NCBI GenBank assembly: GCA_902810075.1
Contig: LR778135.1
Span: 1,612,001-1,676,000, forward strand
DNA from: Ruminococcaceae bacterium BL-6
GTDB lineage: Bacteria > Bacillota > Clostridia > Oscillospirales > Acutalibacteraceae
Reading direction: 5' to 3'
DNA length: 64,000 nt
Shown: positions 15,509-23,682 of the stretch, piece by piece
Numbering within the stretch: position 1 is the first letter of the stretch
Layout of the letters: each line of letters opens with the position of its first letter
The notes under the pieces: model-generated
Told to the model about the DNA's origin: nothing
The model's database searches: none
Seen by the model: the letters and a program-made list of their open reading frames with translations, nothing else
Position numbers and translations under genes: made by a program

Positions 15509-16750
15509 TTACCTTTCAACTTCCTGCTCCGCACGTTCAATTTCCTGCTGCAGCTTTTCAAAGGACATCTGATTTTTCACGCTGGTAAAGTCTTTTCTCA
15601 GCGCCCTTTTCAGATCGTACCAACTTTCCTGATAGCTCTGCGAAATATGTTTCTGATACCGGAGCCGTTCTTTTGGATCCCTCATTTTCGGCCGCGCCTT
15701 GATTCCACGAACGGTTTTGTCGTATTCCCGAAGCTCTCTCAAAACTGCATTTCCCATTCTGGTATACAGCTCATCCATTTTGTTCTTAGAATAATTTTTA
15801 TAGAGTTCCTCCTTCTTCCCAGTTCCGTATGCCGACATCAAAAATTCCTCCTGTCTATGAAGGCTGTCGGAAAGCTTTTTCAAATCATCCCTGTGATACA
15901 GTTCCAGATACATCTTGGAAAACCGGTCGATTTCAGGCCGGACATCGTGCAGCGCATTCATATTGTAATTCCACAGCCGCTTGTCGGAGGGCAGCTTAGA
16001 ATATAGATTCAAAAAGGCGCCGCGCAAATTTTTGTCTTTGGTAGAAAGGTGCTGCCGCTTCTCAGCAACAATATTTTTCCGGATCAGATTGTTTATTTCT
16101 TTTAACTGCTCCGGCATATCAACAATTGAGTTCACAATTTTGGATCTCACCTTTGAGAAGGTGGCTTTTTTCATGCAACCCCTGTACTGCTTCTGCCAAA
16201 CCTTCTCGCCGTTTTCATCTTCGACCTTAACGTCCTTCGTGCGGAGCGTTGGATGCGGTTCTACGATTGCCAGGTGGACATGGATATGTTTGGTGTTGTA
16301 ATGGATCGATGCGCTCCATACAGCAGATCCTTCCATGTGTTCGTCTTTCAGCATTTCCTGAACGGCCGTGCGCGTGACCTCCCGGATTTTTTCCTCATCC
16401 AGTTGTTTCGTCTTCGGATCGTACAGCCCGTTCTGATGAAGGAAATCAGTTGTGAAGCTGATAAACTGCTGCCACATAGGGCTTCCCGCATCCTGAGCAA
16501 TTTGGAATTGCTTTTTCAATGACTTCTTTTCATCAAGCGTGAGACTGTCCTTCGTTCCAGTAAAAAGTGCGGAAGTCCGTTCCGGAGTTTCCGGCTTCCT
16601 TTTGGAAACGTAAACAGAGTAGAGGGAATAGGCAGCATTACGGACCGCTTCCGGCCGGTCCATGTAATTGATGTAGTTCGTGAATTTTAATTTTGAAAAC
16701 ACAAACCGGGATCTAAAAACGACGCCCGGCGTCACTTTTTCCTTCGGCAT
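15509..16750 (-). CDS. mobP2: Relaxase, MobP type (MobP2/MobL-like)
   Basis: 413 residues. The family core is clear: GVVFRSRFVFSKLKFTNYINYMDR at the start, a nearby tyrosine-containing SLYSVYVSKR segment, and the metal-binding triad HIHVH at 155-159 in NTKHIHVHLAIVEP. The C-terminal half is helical and charged. It should nick the element at oriT and lead the strand into the recipient. It is encoded with two accessory genes upstream, and a cluster of inverted repeats beyond these (17526-17668) is the likely oriT. Confidence 0.9.
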   Translation of the reverse strand: MPKEKVTPGVVFRSRFVFSKLKFTNYINYMDRPEAVRNAAYSLYSVYVSKRKPETPERTSALFTGTKDSLTLDEKKSLKKQFQIAQDAGSPMWQQFISFTTDFLHQNGLYDPKTKQLDEEKIREVTRTAVQEMLKDEHMEGSAVWSASIHYNTKHIHVHLAIVEPHPTLRTKDVKVEDENGEKVWQKQYRGCMKKATFSKVRSKIVNSIVDMPEQLKEINNLIRKNIVAEKRQHLSTKDKNLRGAFLNLYSKLPSDKRLWNYNMNALHDVRPEIDRFSKMYLELYHRDDLKKLSDSLHRQEEFLMSAYGTGKKEELYKNYSKNKMDELYTRMGNAVLRELREYDKTVRGIKARPKMRDPKERLRYQKHISQSYQESWYDLKRALRKDFTSVKNQMSFEKLQQEIERAEQEVER

Positions 16751-16754
16751 TTCA

Positions 16755-17225
16755 TCACCCGATCAATTCATCCTCAGACAAAACGGAGCCGGATTTCTCC
16801 GGTTCCGTTTTTGTCTGAATGTTTTTCTTAACCGCCGCGTCCAGCCGTCTCTGCCGGTAATATGCGATCCGGTCTTTCACGATTTTTCTGGCAGCGGCAA
16901 GCTGCGGCGTGTCCTTTTCGATCAGCGAATTGTATGACGAATAAGAGAGAAGAGTATTGAGCAGCAGCAGAATAATTTCACTGTTTCGGTCCGCGTTGTT
17001 GGTGCCGAGACGGATCCTGGTCAGTACGTCGTTCAGCTTTTCCACCACTTGGGTTGAAAGTTCATCGACTAAATATTTTGTCGCCGGCACATCGTTTTTG
17101 TGACGATGGTCCTCAACAATCCCGGCGACAGCACCGGTAAGAGAACTGGTATGGTGTTCGTCTTTGTACTGCTCCATGTAACGGATTGTCGATTCGTCCA
17201 GCAGAAATTCTTTTCTATGTTTCAT
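16755..17225 (-). CDS. Probable relaxosome accessory protein
   Basis: ATG 17225 has GGAGG 8 bp upstream; 156 residues. Mainly helical and charged, with HRKEFLLDESTIRYMEQYK at the start that resembles a ribbon-helix-helix-type lead and a VVEKLNDVLTRIRLGTNNADRNSEI segment. No certain family. It overlaps the preceding small gene by 11 bp and is followed after 4 bp by the relaxase gene, so a role in nicking or relaxase loading is likely. Confidence 0.6.
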   Translation of the reverse strand: MKHRKEFLLDESTIRYMEQYKDEHHTSSLTGAVAGIVEDHRHKNDVPATKYLVDELSTQVVEKLNDVLTRIRLGTNNADRNSEIILLLLNTLLSYSSYNSLIEKDTPQLAAARKIVKDRIAYYRQRRLDAAVKKNIQTKTEPEKSGSVLSEDELIG

Positions 17226-17472
17226 CGTTTTCCTCCAAAGCACCAAAAGTATCAAGAAATTTTTGCAGTACATCCGTATTCTTTTCGATCACTAGTAAAT
17301 TCTTTTCCAGCGCGGAAAGATACCGGTCCTCGAAGTTTTTAAACTCTTCAAGGGCCGTAAAGTTTTGAATCATATTAATAAGGTATCGGCTCCGCGACAC
17401 GTTCTGTTGCAACGCAAGCTCATCAATTTTTTTGATCGCCATGGGATCAACCCCACGAAGTAAAATATCCAT
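17215..17472 (-). CDS. Ribbon-helix-helix-like protein beside oriT
   Basis: ATG 17472, AGGAAG about 11 bp upstream, gives 85 residues; an in-frame start at 17523 has no ribosome site. The run ILLRGVDPMAIKKIDELALQ, followed by QNVSRSRYLINMIQNF, has the strand-helix-helix spacing of Arc/MetJ proteins. The rest is a coiled coil. In mobilisation modules such proteins bind oriT and recruit the relaxase. It is the first gene after the inverted-repeat cluster. Confidence 0.65.
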   Translation of the reverse strand: MDILLRGVDPMAIKKIDELALQQNVSRSRYLINMIQNFTALEEFKNFEDRYLSALEKNLLVIEKNTDVLQKFLDTFGALEENDET

Positions 17473-17525
17473 TTCACACCATTCTTCCTGTAAAATTACA
17501 TACGGAATCGGCCCGGAATCCATGT

Positions 17526-17668
17526 GTATGAACATACGGAACCGAAAGTTTCCGTGATATCGTCATTTCGTTAGGCTTTGCCTAACCTATCAACCATGTT
17601 GATAGCAGAAACCCCTTATGCTCTTAACCTAAAAAGGCCGCGTCTGCGACGCTTTCTTTTTTAGGTTA
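17526..17668. other. oriT: Candidate oriT region with five inverted repeats
   Basis: In 143 bp: GTATG/CATAC (17526-17537), CGGAA/TTCCG (17537-17554), GTTAGGC/GCCTAAC with a TTT loop (17570-17586), CTATCAA/TTGATAG (17587-17605), and an 11-bp arm TAACCTAAAAA/TTTTTAGGTTA (17625-17668) enclosing GCGTC/GACGC. It lies directly before the relaxosome genes and has no ORF. The last hairpin, with A and T runs on both sides, may act as a bidirectional terminator. The nick site cannot be told from sequence. Confidence 0.55.
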
Positions 17669-17708
17669 ACTCCGGTGCCCTGCGGGCGGCCGCTTAAAAG
17701 AAAAGCCG

Positions 17709-18668
17709 TCAGTCCACGGTGACGGGGACGCTCGACTTTTTCGTCTCGGCCTCGTTTGAATCATCTTCATTTTTTGAATTGGAAGGGCCAGAGGAAGCGG
17801 GGGCTGCGTTCTGCTCGGGCAGCTTTCCGCTGACCGTATCCTTCAATTTTTGGTTCAGCTTTTGGAGCTTCACCTTGCAATCGCTCACCTGCTGCTGGTA
17901 GGAAGCGATTGTATTTTTATGGTCTTGAATCTGAGACTGCTTGTTGGAAATGGTGGAGTTTGAATCCGCAATTTCTTCTTTGGTCTGATATTTCTGATTC
18001 ATTTTGAGTGCGTTGATGTCGAAGTTCAGCTGGCCGATCTCCGCGTTTTCATTTTCAATTTCAGCGGACAGTTGCTTGATCTGAGCGTTGACATCGGCAA
18101 TCTCATTGTTGACCGACTGGATCCGGTAATTAAGCCCGGACTTCGGGGCAAGCGAATTATTGATGCGGACCTTTCGGATATCGCAAAAGAAGTTCGCGCC
18201 TTTGAGGCTGTCGCTGGCGTCGCCCGTTATGTTCTGGTTGTCCTGAACCCAAAGGGAAATGACCTCCCATTTTTCCGGGACATCCTTGATCTGTAAAATT
18301 AAAGTGCCGTCCTGCTGCAGGGCGGTGCTGATATTCAGCGCGCGCCTTTTGTCGGTGTTCGTATGGGCGGCCGGGGTAAACTTCAATTCCTGATCGTCAT
18401 CACGATTTGTAACATCGAAAACGATCTCCATGTAATGGGTCGCTTTGCTGTACTCCCAGCTCCGGAGCTTCAATGAAGTGTTGGCCGACGTATTGATTTC
18501 GGTCCCGGCCGACGTGTTCATGATCTTCACGTCGCTCGGGAGCCACAGCTTGCTAGTCCCGAAGAAAACGAGGAAGGCAAACATCACATAAAGAAAAATT
18601 TTATATTTTCTTGTGCTGCCCTCTTTCATTTTACGATTCAAGGATTTCAGTGTCGTATCAATCCCCAT
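17709..18668 (-). CDS. Membrane-anchored coiled-coil conjugation protein
   Basis: ATG 18668, AAAGGTGG upstream, 319 residues. One membrane helix at about 23-42, an extracellular beta-rich domain (about 55-170) and a long coiled coil (180-285) with IADVNAQIKQLSAEIENENAEI-type heptads, then a Ser/Glu-rich tail. No named family is recognised. It starts 2 bp from the virB4 stop, so it is coupled to virB4 and is probably a structural part of the mating apparatus. Confidence 0.65.
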   Translation of the reverse strand: MGIDTTLKSLNRKMKEGSTRKYKIFLYVMFAFLVFFGTSKLWLPSDVKIMNTSAGTEINTSANTSLKLRSWEYSKATHYMEIVFDVTNRDDDQELKFTPAAHTNTDKRRALNISTALQQDGTLILQIKDVPEKWEVISLWVQDNQNITGDASDSLKGANFFCDIRKVRINNSLAPKSGLNYRIQSVNNEIADVNAQIKQLSAEIENENAEIGQLNFDINALKMNQKYQTKEEIADSNSTISNKQSQIQDHKNTIASYQQQVSDCKVKLQKLNQKLKDTVSGKLPEQNAAPASSGPSNSKNEDDSNEAETKKSSVPVTVD

Positions 18669-18669
18669 A

Positions 18670-20583
18670 TCACGCACCACCTTTGAAAAGTTCTTTTTCC
18701 TGCTCTGTAATTTCGATGTAGGTATGGAGCACGTCTTCACCGGTCAAAAGGAAGCATTCGCCTTGTCCGAATTTCGGGACCTGTTTCAACTGGCTCTCCG
18801 TAAGCTGATCCTCGAACACCGTGCGCATAAGAGGAAGGCAGTTGGATTCCTGCTGCATGATGAACTTATACTGTGTTAGTTCAAAAAGGAGTTTTAGCTT
18901 TTCGACCGCTTCACTGTCGTTACTCTGCGGCGCAAAGTCGCGGATTGATTGGCTTGCGAGGGTCAGACCAGTAAAATATTTCCGGCCCTCACGCATGATG
19001 CTTATCATGTAATCGAGGGCCAGCGGGTTTCTGGTATTGATAAATTTATGCGCTTCATCAATCATCAAAAGGAGCTTGGGGATCTGATAAATCGGAGTAC
19101 CGTCTTCATACATTTTTTTGCTTGGCGCTCCGATCCGGATCATATCGTCGAGCATCATGGACATGACGTTGAACAGCAGAGCATTGAAAATTTCGGATTT
19201 AAAATTGCTCACGCTCTGAACATTGTAAACAATGATCTGCTCGCCGGTAAGGTCGGGCAAAGACGTATGGCCGTCGAACATTTTCCCATAGCTATGTACC
19301 AGGTTGCTCAGCGTCAGTTCGATGCTTTCCAGCCTGCGCCATTTGCTCGGGGAGAGGTTCGGGTTGATCCTCCGGGTCTCTTTGTCGATATAAAGATCGC
19401 TGCGCACCAGGTCCAGCAGATCGCTGAACGTGGGGTACACCTGCGGCGGAAGGCCCGTTATTTTCTGCGGCTGTGTCGTGTTGCTTAACCACAACTGCTT
19501 TACCTCATACAGACGGCGGACGTATTCCTCAAACTCGTTCCGGTCGTCTTCGTCGGCAGCCGGATTCATAAATTTATAAAAGGTGTTGAGCTTGGAAAGG
19601 TGGTTTGCAAAGCTGATCGCCTCGTCTTCATCGGTCCGGAACACTTCCAGATAGTTGATGATTCCTTCGCTGCCGTTGAGGGTAACGATCTTACCGCCCA
19701 ATGCTTTCGCCAATTCCGAGAACTCGCCGGTGACATCGATCACACGGATGAAATTTCCGATGATCGCGTTATTTTTCATCAGCAGTTTCATCAGCGTCGA
19801 TTTGCCGCTGCCCTTCTTTCCGATGATAAGAGTATCATAGGACAGCCTGTTTTTTGTCTTTCGGAATTGGTCAAAGATGATGTTCCCGCGCGTGGAAGAC
19901 GAACCGATATGAATGCCGAACGGGTCGTCCAGCATTTCAAAATTGAAAGGATATCCGCCTGCCAGGGAGATCGCCGGGAGAGGATTTCCGACGCGCTTAT
20001 TTCGTTCTTTGATCTGCTCATGATACGGCTGAAACAGCGCTTTGAATCCAAATTCCGTCTCGGAAAGGAAAACGGCCGCGCGGTAATCGTCGCTTTCCAA
20101 ATCCTTTATGACGGCCGCGACGCGTTCATCAACTTCCGCTTTAGTTCGGCCGCTGACATACAGGCGGCACTGGATCAGCTTGATGACTTCGCCCTGCGTT
20201 TTAACGGACGTCAGCATATCCCGCAACAGCTTGTAATGCTGTTCCGCATCGATGCTGGTTCCTTCGTCCTGTGCGTGAGAATAGCGCACATCAAGCTCGT
20301 TCAGGGAAGAAATGATTTCATCTTCGGCGTCAACTTTTTCTTCTGTTGCCACGTCCAGGACGCAGTAAACGCCGTCTATATTCAGCAGACGTTCCAGCCA
20401 GAAATCATAATCTTCGGCCGGGTACTCATAGACCATGATGCAGGAACAATATCCGTCGCCGGTCTTAATGTAGCGTTCATCGTCGAGCCGTAAGTTTCCC
20501 TGCGGCTGCAGCTTGGAAATCAACGCCGCATTAAATATTTTTTTAACAGGTTCCTTTTTTTCTTTCGGTTTCAACAATTTCAT
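18670..20583 (-). CDS. virB4: VirB4-type conjugation ATPase
   Basis: 637 residues. Walker A GKKGSGKS at 255-262, Walker B LLLMIDEAHKF near 507-517, and ASQSIRDFAPQ beyond it as in VirB4/TraE ATPases. The N-terminal 230 residues correspond to the VirB4 N-domain. It drives substrate transfer and channel assembly at the inner face of the membrane. The small gene just upstream (20594) may encode an extra N-domain. Confidence 0.92.
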   Translation of the reverse strand: MKLLKPKEKKEPVKKIFNAALISKLQPQGNLRLDDERYIKTGDGYCSCIMVYEYPAEDYDFWLERLLNIDGVYCVLDVATEEKVDAEDEIISSLNELDVRYSHAQDEGTSIDAEQHYKLLRDMLTSVKTQGEVIKLIQCRLYVSGRTKAEVDERVAAVIKDLESDDYRAAVFLSETEFGFKALFQPYHEQIKERNKRVGNPLPAISLAGGYPFNFEMLDDPFGIHIGSSSTRGNIIFDQFRKTKNRLSYDTLIIGKKGSGKSTLMKLLMKNNAIIGNFIRVIDVTGEFSELAKALGGKIVTLNGSEGIINYLEVFRTDEDEAISFANHLSKLNTFYKFMNPAADEDDRNEFEEYVRRLYEVKQLWLSNTTQPQKITGLPPQVYPTFSDLLDLVRSDLYIDKETRRINPNLSPSKWRRLESIELTLSNLVHSYGKMFDGHTSLPDLTGEQIIVYNVQSVSNFKSEIFNALLFNVMSMMLDDMIRIGAPSKKMYEDGTPIYQIPKLLLMIDEAHKFINTRNPLALDYMISIMREGRKYFTGLTLASQSIRDFAPQSNDSEAVEKLKLLFELTQYKFIMQQESNCLPLMRTVFEDQLTESQLKQVPKFGQGECFLLTGEDVLHTYIEITEQEKELFKGGA

Positions 20584-20593
20584 TTTGATCCCC

Positions 20594-21037
20594 TTACACC
20601 TTTACCTTTTTACACATGTTGTTGAGCTGGAAGATAATATTGTCTTTTTTCTCCTTGCTGACCGGCACGATGTTCAAGCCGGAACGGTCAAGCAGCCGCC
20701 GAAGGGTTTCGTAATGGTTTTCATTCCGGGCAAAAACCATCACAAACGCTTCCCGGTCTGTCGTATTATCTTCCAGGTATTGCAGCGCCGAAAGCTTTTC
20801 ATTGATTAAGTCCCTGAATTTTTCCAGGCCGGGCTGCTGCAATTTGTACGCCAGGAATGCCTGCTGCTGCCGGGTGTTGGTCGGATAATTCAAGGAAATA
20901 AATTTCAGATCGGGCTTATAAATCCGGTAGAAAGCCGCCGACGTGTCCACCATGGAATTCACTTCTTCGTCCGAGGCATTGTAATACGACTTGCCGCGAA
21001 TTTGGAAGATGTCGATCAGCTGGTTATCTTCCGTCAA
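20594..21037 (-). CDS. VirB4 N-domain-like protein
   Basis: 147 residues. DIFQIRGKSYYNASDEEVNSMVD and a later YKPDLKFISLNYPTNTRQQQAF, then REAFVMVFARN, resemble the N-terminal region of VirB4-like ATPases, suggesting a split gene. It ends 10 bp before virB4 and overlaps the upstream small gene by 4 bp. The relation is from pattern only. Confidence 0.55.
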   Translation of the reverse strand: MTEDNQLIDIFQIRGKSYYNASDEEVNSMVDTSAAFYRIYKPDLKFISLNYPTNTRQQQAFLAYKLQQPGLEKFRDLINEKLSALQYLEDNTTDREAFVMVFARNENHYETLRRLLDRSGLNIVPVSKEKKDNIIFQLNNMCKKVKV

Positions 21038-21279
21038 ATAAAAAGGTTCCTGACAATCCCGTATTGGGAATACATCAAGAACCGTACGGGTGATCTTCGG
21101 CTTTTTCTTTTTCGGGGACGCCCGGCCTGCTTTTCTTCTTTGCGGCGCTGCCGGGCAGATTCCCGGCTTTCCTTTTTCAGTTGTTTCAATTCCGCCCGGC
21201 GCTGCTTTGATTGCTGCTTAAAATCGTCTTCCTGCTTTTTCAGCTGATCCCGGTCCTCTTTACTGAGCATGACGATCAT
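21034..21279 (-). CDS. Small highly charged protein
   Basis: About 81 residues from ATG 21279 (ATG 21270 also possible). Nearly half the residues are K, R, E, D or Q, forming one long helix. It overlaps the PrgI-like gene by about 20 bp upstream and the VirB4 N-domain gene by 4 bp downstream, so it is part of the same tightly packed operon. Function unknown. Confidence 0.5.
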   Translation of the reverse strand: MIVMLSKEDRDQLKKQEDDFKQQSKQRRAELKQLKKESRESARQRRKEEKQAGRPRKRKSRRSPVRFLMYSQYGIVRNLFI

Positions 21280-21583
21280 CCTCGCTTTCCTGGACATGAT
21301 TCAGAGAATAATACGTGATCCGGTCCCTGCCGAGGAACAATATCAATGCTTCCCAATTCCGCTTTTTTGGATTACTGGCCGATGGCTGGATCAAAAAAAA
21401 GATAACCGCGATTGCGATTATCCAGTAAGGGACCAGAAGCCAGGCATGGACCAAATTTTTGAACATGAAAAACAAACCAAGAAGAATAACGCCTGTCACC
21501 ACGTCTTTCAGAAAAATTGTAGGCCGGTCAAAAATTTTATATTCCTCTCGGAGCTGTTTCGGAATGATATATCTCAATTTCAT
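21260..21583 (-). CDS. PrgI-family (VirB3-like) conjugation membrane protein
   Basis: 107 residues. The pattern YIIPKQLREEYKIFDRPTIFLKD followed by two adjacent membrane helices (about 27-62) is typical of PrgI/TcpE-type proteins, the VirB3 equivalents of Gram-positive type IV secretion systems. It overlaps virB6/trbL by 4 bp. Positioned between the VirB6-like and VirB4 genes, as in many ICEs. Confidence 0.8.
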   Translation of the reverse strand: MKLRYIIPKQLREEYKIFDRPTIFLKDVVTGVILLGLFFMFKNLVHAWLLVPYWIIAIAVIFFLIQPSASNPKKRNWEALILFLGRDRITYYSLNHVQESEDDRHAQ

Positions 21584-23682
21584 TCACCATCCTTCTTCTG
21601 TTCTTCTTTGAGTTCCTGTTCGGCAAATGTCGGATTATTCTGCTTTCTTTCATCCTTTCTTTCCTTCCGTAACTCGTGTTTCGCCTGTTTTTTGGCATCA
21701 TGGCGGGAAAGGTCAGGCGCCTTTCTCTGCAGTTGCTGGATCCGTTCTTCCCTGGCAACCAACTTATCTCCATGCTTCTGCATACTGCCACGGTTAAGGG
21801 AATATACGCGGCGGGCGGACGATGCAGACGAACCGCTTTGAACCTTCTGCTTTAGAAATCCCCCAACCGTTTCAGGTGCGGAACGGGAATGCCCACGCCT
21901 TTCGGCTGTCTGGCCGACAGGCGCCTTTTCCGCCGCTTGGCCCACGTTATTCACTTCACCCTCCGGCTGATTGACTGGCTCCCTGGCAGGCCGCGCTGAT
22001 TGAACAGAGGATTGTTCTGCAGTTACAGATTCCGCCGCCTTTACCGCTTCCCGTAAAGGAGTATGCTCTTTTTCTTTAGTTGCGTTTGTAGTCCCGGTTG
22101 TTGCCGCTTTCGGTCCACCACCACCGGCAACTGATTTGACCGCGCCTGCGACAACCGCTGAACCAACCGCCGCAGCGCCAACATTTTTGACGGCTTCGGC
22201 AACTCCGGCACCCTCAACGCCTCCGGCAGCAGCTTTCGCGGCAGGGCCTGCCGCTGCTGATGGATTCTGCGTTTTTTCCGCCGCTGCCCGGACGGCCTGA
22301 ACGCGTCTGTGCACGTCAAAACGTCCGGCCGCAAGTCCGGCCGCCCCACCGGCAGCACCACCGCCGAGTGTTCCGCCAACTTTTAAGGCACTTCCAAGGA
22401 CGCCGCCCGCTTTCACTTTTTCAATCAATCCGCGTCCGCCGAGTAAGGCAGCTCCGCCAACCATAGCACCGCCTGCGGCTTTGAGGCCGTAAATGGATTG
22501 CATAGCACCATGCAGCCCTGCATCGACGCCAAATAACTGCTCAAACAGGTTCGGGCCGTCAACTACGGACCAGGCCAGGGCAATCATCAGGATCAATTTC
22601 AAAGGAATAGGAGTGACGTTCTGAATATATTCCATGCCAATCAGGTACATCTGCAAAAGAAAGAAGATCCCGATAAGCGTTGCAAAAGTCGCAAGCAGCA
22701 TCTGGATACATTTTCTCAGGCGCTGCGCCGTCATGACGTCCAGAAGCGCAATAACCTGCGTGGCTACCTGGTGGATCGCCAGCTCATACAGCAGCCGCGC
22801 AATCTTTATGCTGCTCAGGATCAGGGCAACGCCGGTAATCAAGAGTGTTGATATAATATTCAGCCAGTTGATTTTCCAACGATAATAATATTCGGAAAGG
22901 ATTGGAACATCGACAAAACCGACCTTCCCGGAATTAAGCTCCTGCAGGGTCTGTTTCCCGTTTCGATCCGTGACGATCCGGTTCTTCCAGACATCTTTTT
23001 TCTTCGTATTTTCGGGATCAACTGTCTCGGTTGGATTGATGGATGTGATCTTTTCGCTGGGCGCACCAGGAGTAGCATAGTAGCTTTTATATTTGATGTT
23101 TACGGTTCGGAAACCGTCCGCGTCGTACCTTGTCATGTCCGTAACATTGTCGGTCAGCACGTGGTCGGAAAGTTTCTGCATCTTACCGGATGCGTCGCTG
23201 TTGATATAGGCAATTGTCTGATCCGCGAAATTGTATCCTGCGGAGAGAAGCGCCGGCAGAGCGATCGCAACGGCAACCCCGATGATAAAATTTGAAGTGA
23301 TGGTCGTAAACTGCTGGGGCTTGAACATAGATACGATGCCAATAAATAAGATCAAGACGCCAATCAGGGCGACAGCGACAGGCAATATTTTATTTTCAAT
23401 TGCTACGACGTTGGCACTTGTGAAAAAGCCTCCCAAGGCTCCGTTGATATTATAGATGACGTCTTCCAGTCCTTTAACGAGCCAGTGGAGGCCGGTCACG
23501 AAGGACCACCCAAAGGAACGAAGAACATTTTGCACCGGGCTGTTGGATTCAAAACCAAACTGATTCAAAATGGATTTTGTATCCGCGAATACCGGCACAG
23601 ACATCACAAAAAGTAATAGGATGCAAATACTAACCGTCCGTATCAATCGCCTGTCCCGGTCTTTCCTAGACTTCGACTTCAA
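21580..23682 (-). CDS. VirB6/TrbL-like polytopic channel protein
   Basis: TTG 23682 is chosen because AGGAGGG sits 9 bp upstream; about 700 residues. A signal-like helix (about 15-35, ending PVFAD) is followed by at least six membrane helices to about residue 420. After that come a Gly/Ala-rich stretch and a long Ala, Gln, Lys and Arg-rich cytoplasmic tail. This layout is that of the VirB6/TrbL channel proteins of Firmicutes ICEs. It overlaps the virD4 end by 17 bp. Confidence 0.82.
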   Translation of the reverse strand: MKSKSRKDRDRRLIRTVSICILLLFVMSVPVFADTKSILNQFGFESNSPVQNVLRSFGWSFVTGLHWLVKGLEDVIYNINGALGGFFTSANVVAIENKILPVAVALIGVLILFIGIVSMFKPQQFTTITSNFIIGVAVAIALPALLSAGYNFADQTIAYINSDASGKMQKLSDHVLTDNVTDMTRYDADGFRTVNIKYKSYYATPGAPSEKITSINPTETVDPENTKKKDVWKNRIVTDRNGKQTLQELNSGKVGFVDVPILSEYYYRWKINWLNIISTLLITGVALILSSIKIARLLYELAIHQVATQVIALLDVMTAQRLRKCIQMLLATFATLIGIFFLLQMYLIGMEYIQNVTPIPLKLILMIALAWSVVDGPNLFEQLFGVDAGLHGAMQSIYGLKAAGGAMVGGAALLGGRGLIEKVKAGGVLGSALKVGGTLGGGAAGGAAGLAAGRFDVHRRVQAVRAAAEKTQNPSAAAGPAAKAAAGGVEGAGVAEAVKNVGAAAVGSAVVAGAVKSVAGGGGPKAATTGTTNATKEKEHTPLREAVKAAESVTAEQSSVQSARPAREPVNQPEGEVNNVGQAAEKAPVGQTAERRGHSRSAPETVGGFLKQKVQSGSSASSARRVYSLNRGSMQKHGDKLVAREERIQQLQRKAPDLSRHDAKKQAKHELRKERKDERKQNNPTFAEQELKEEQKKDGE

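Noticed and set aside
19600..20493. Plus ORF of 297 residues
   Set aside because: Antisense to virB4, which has clear Walker motifs.
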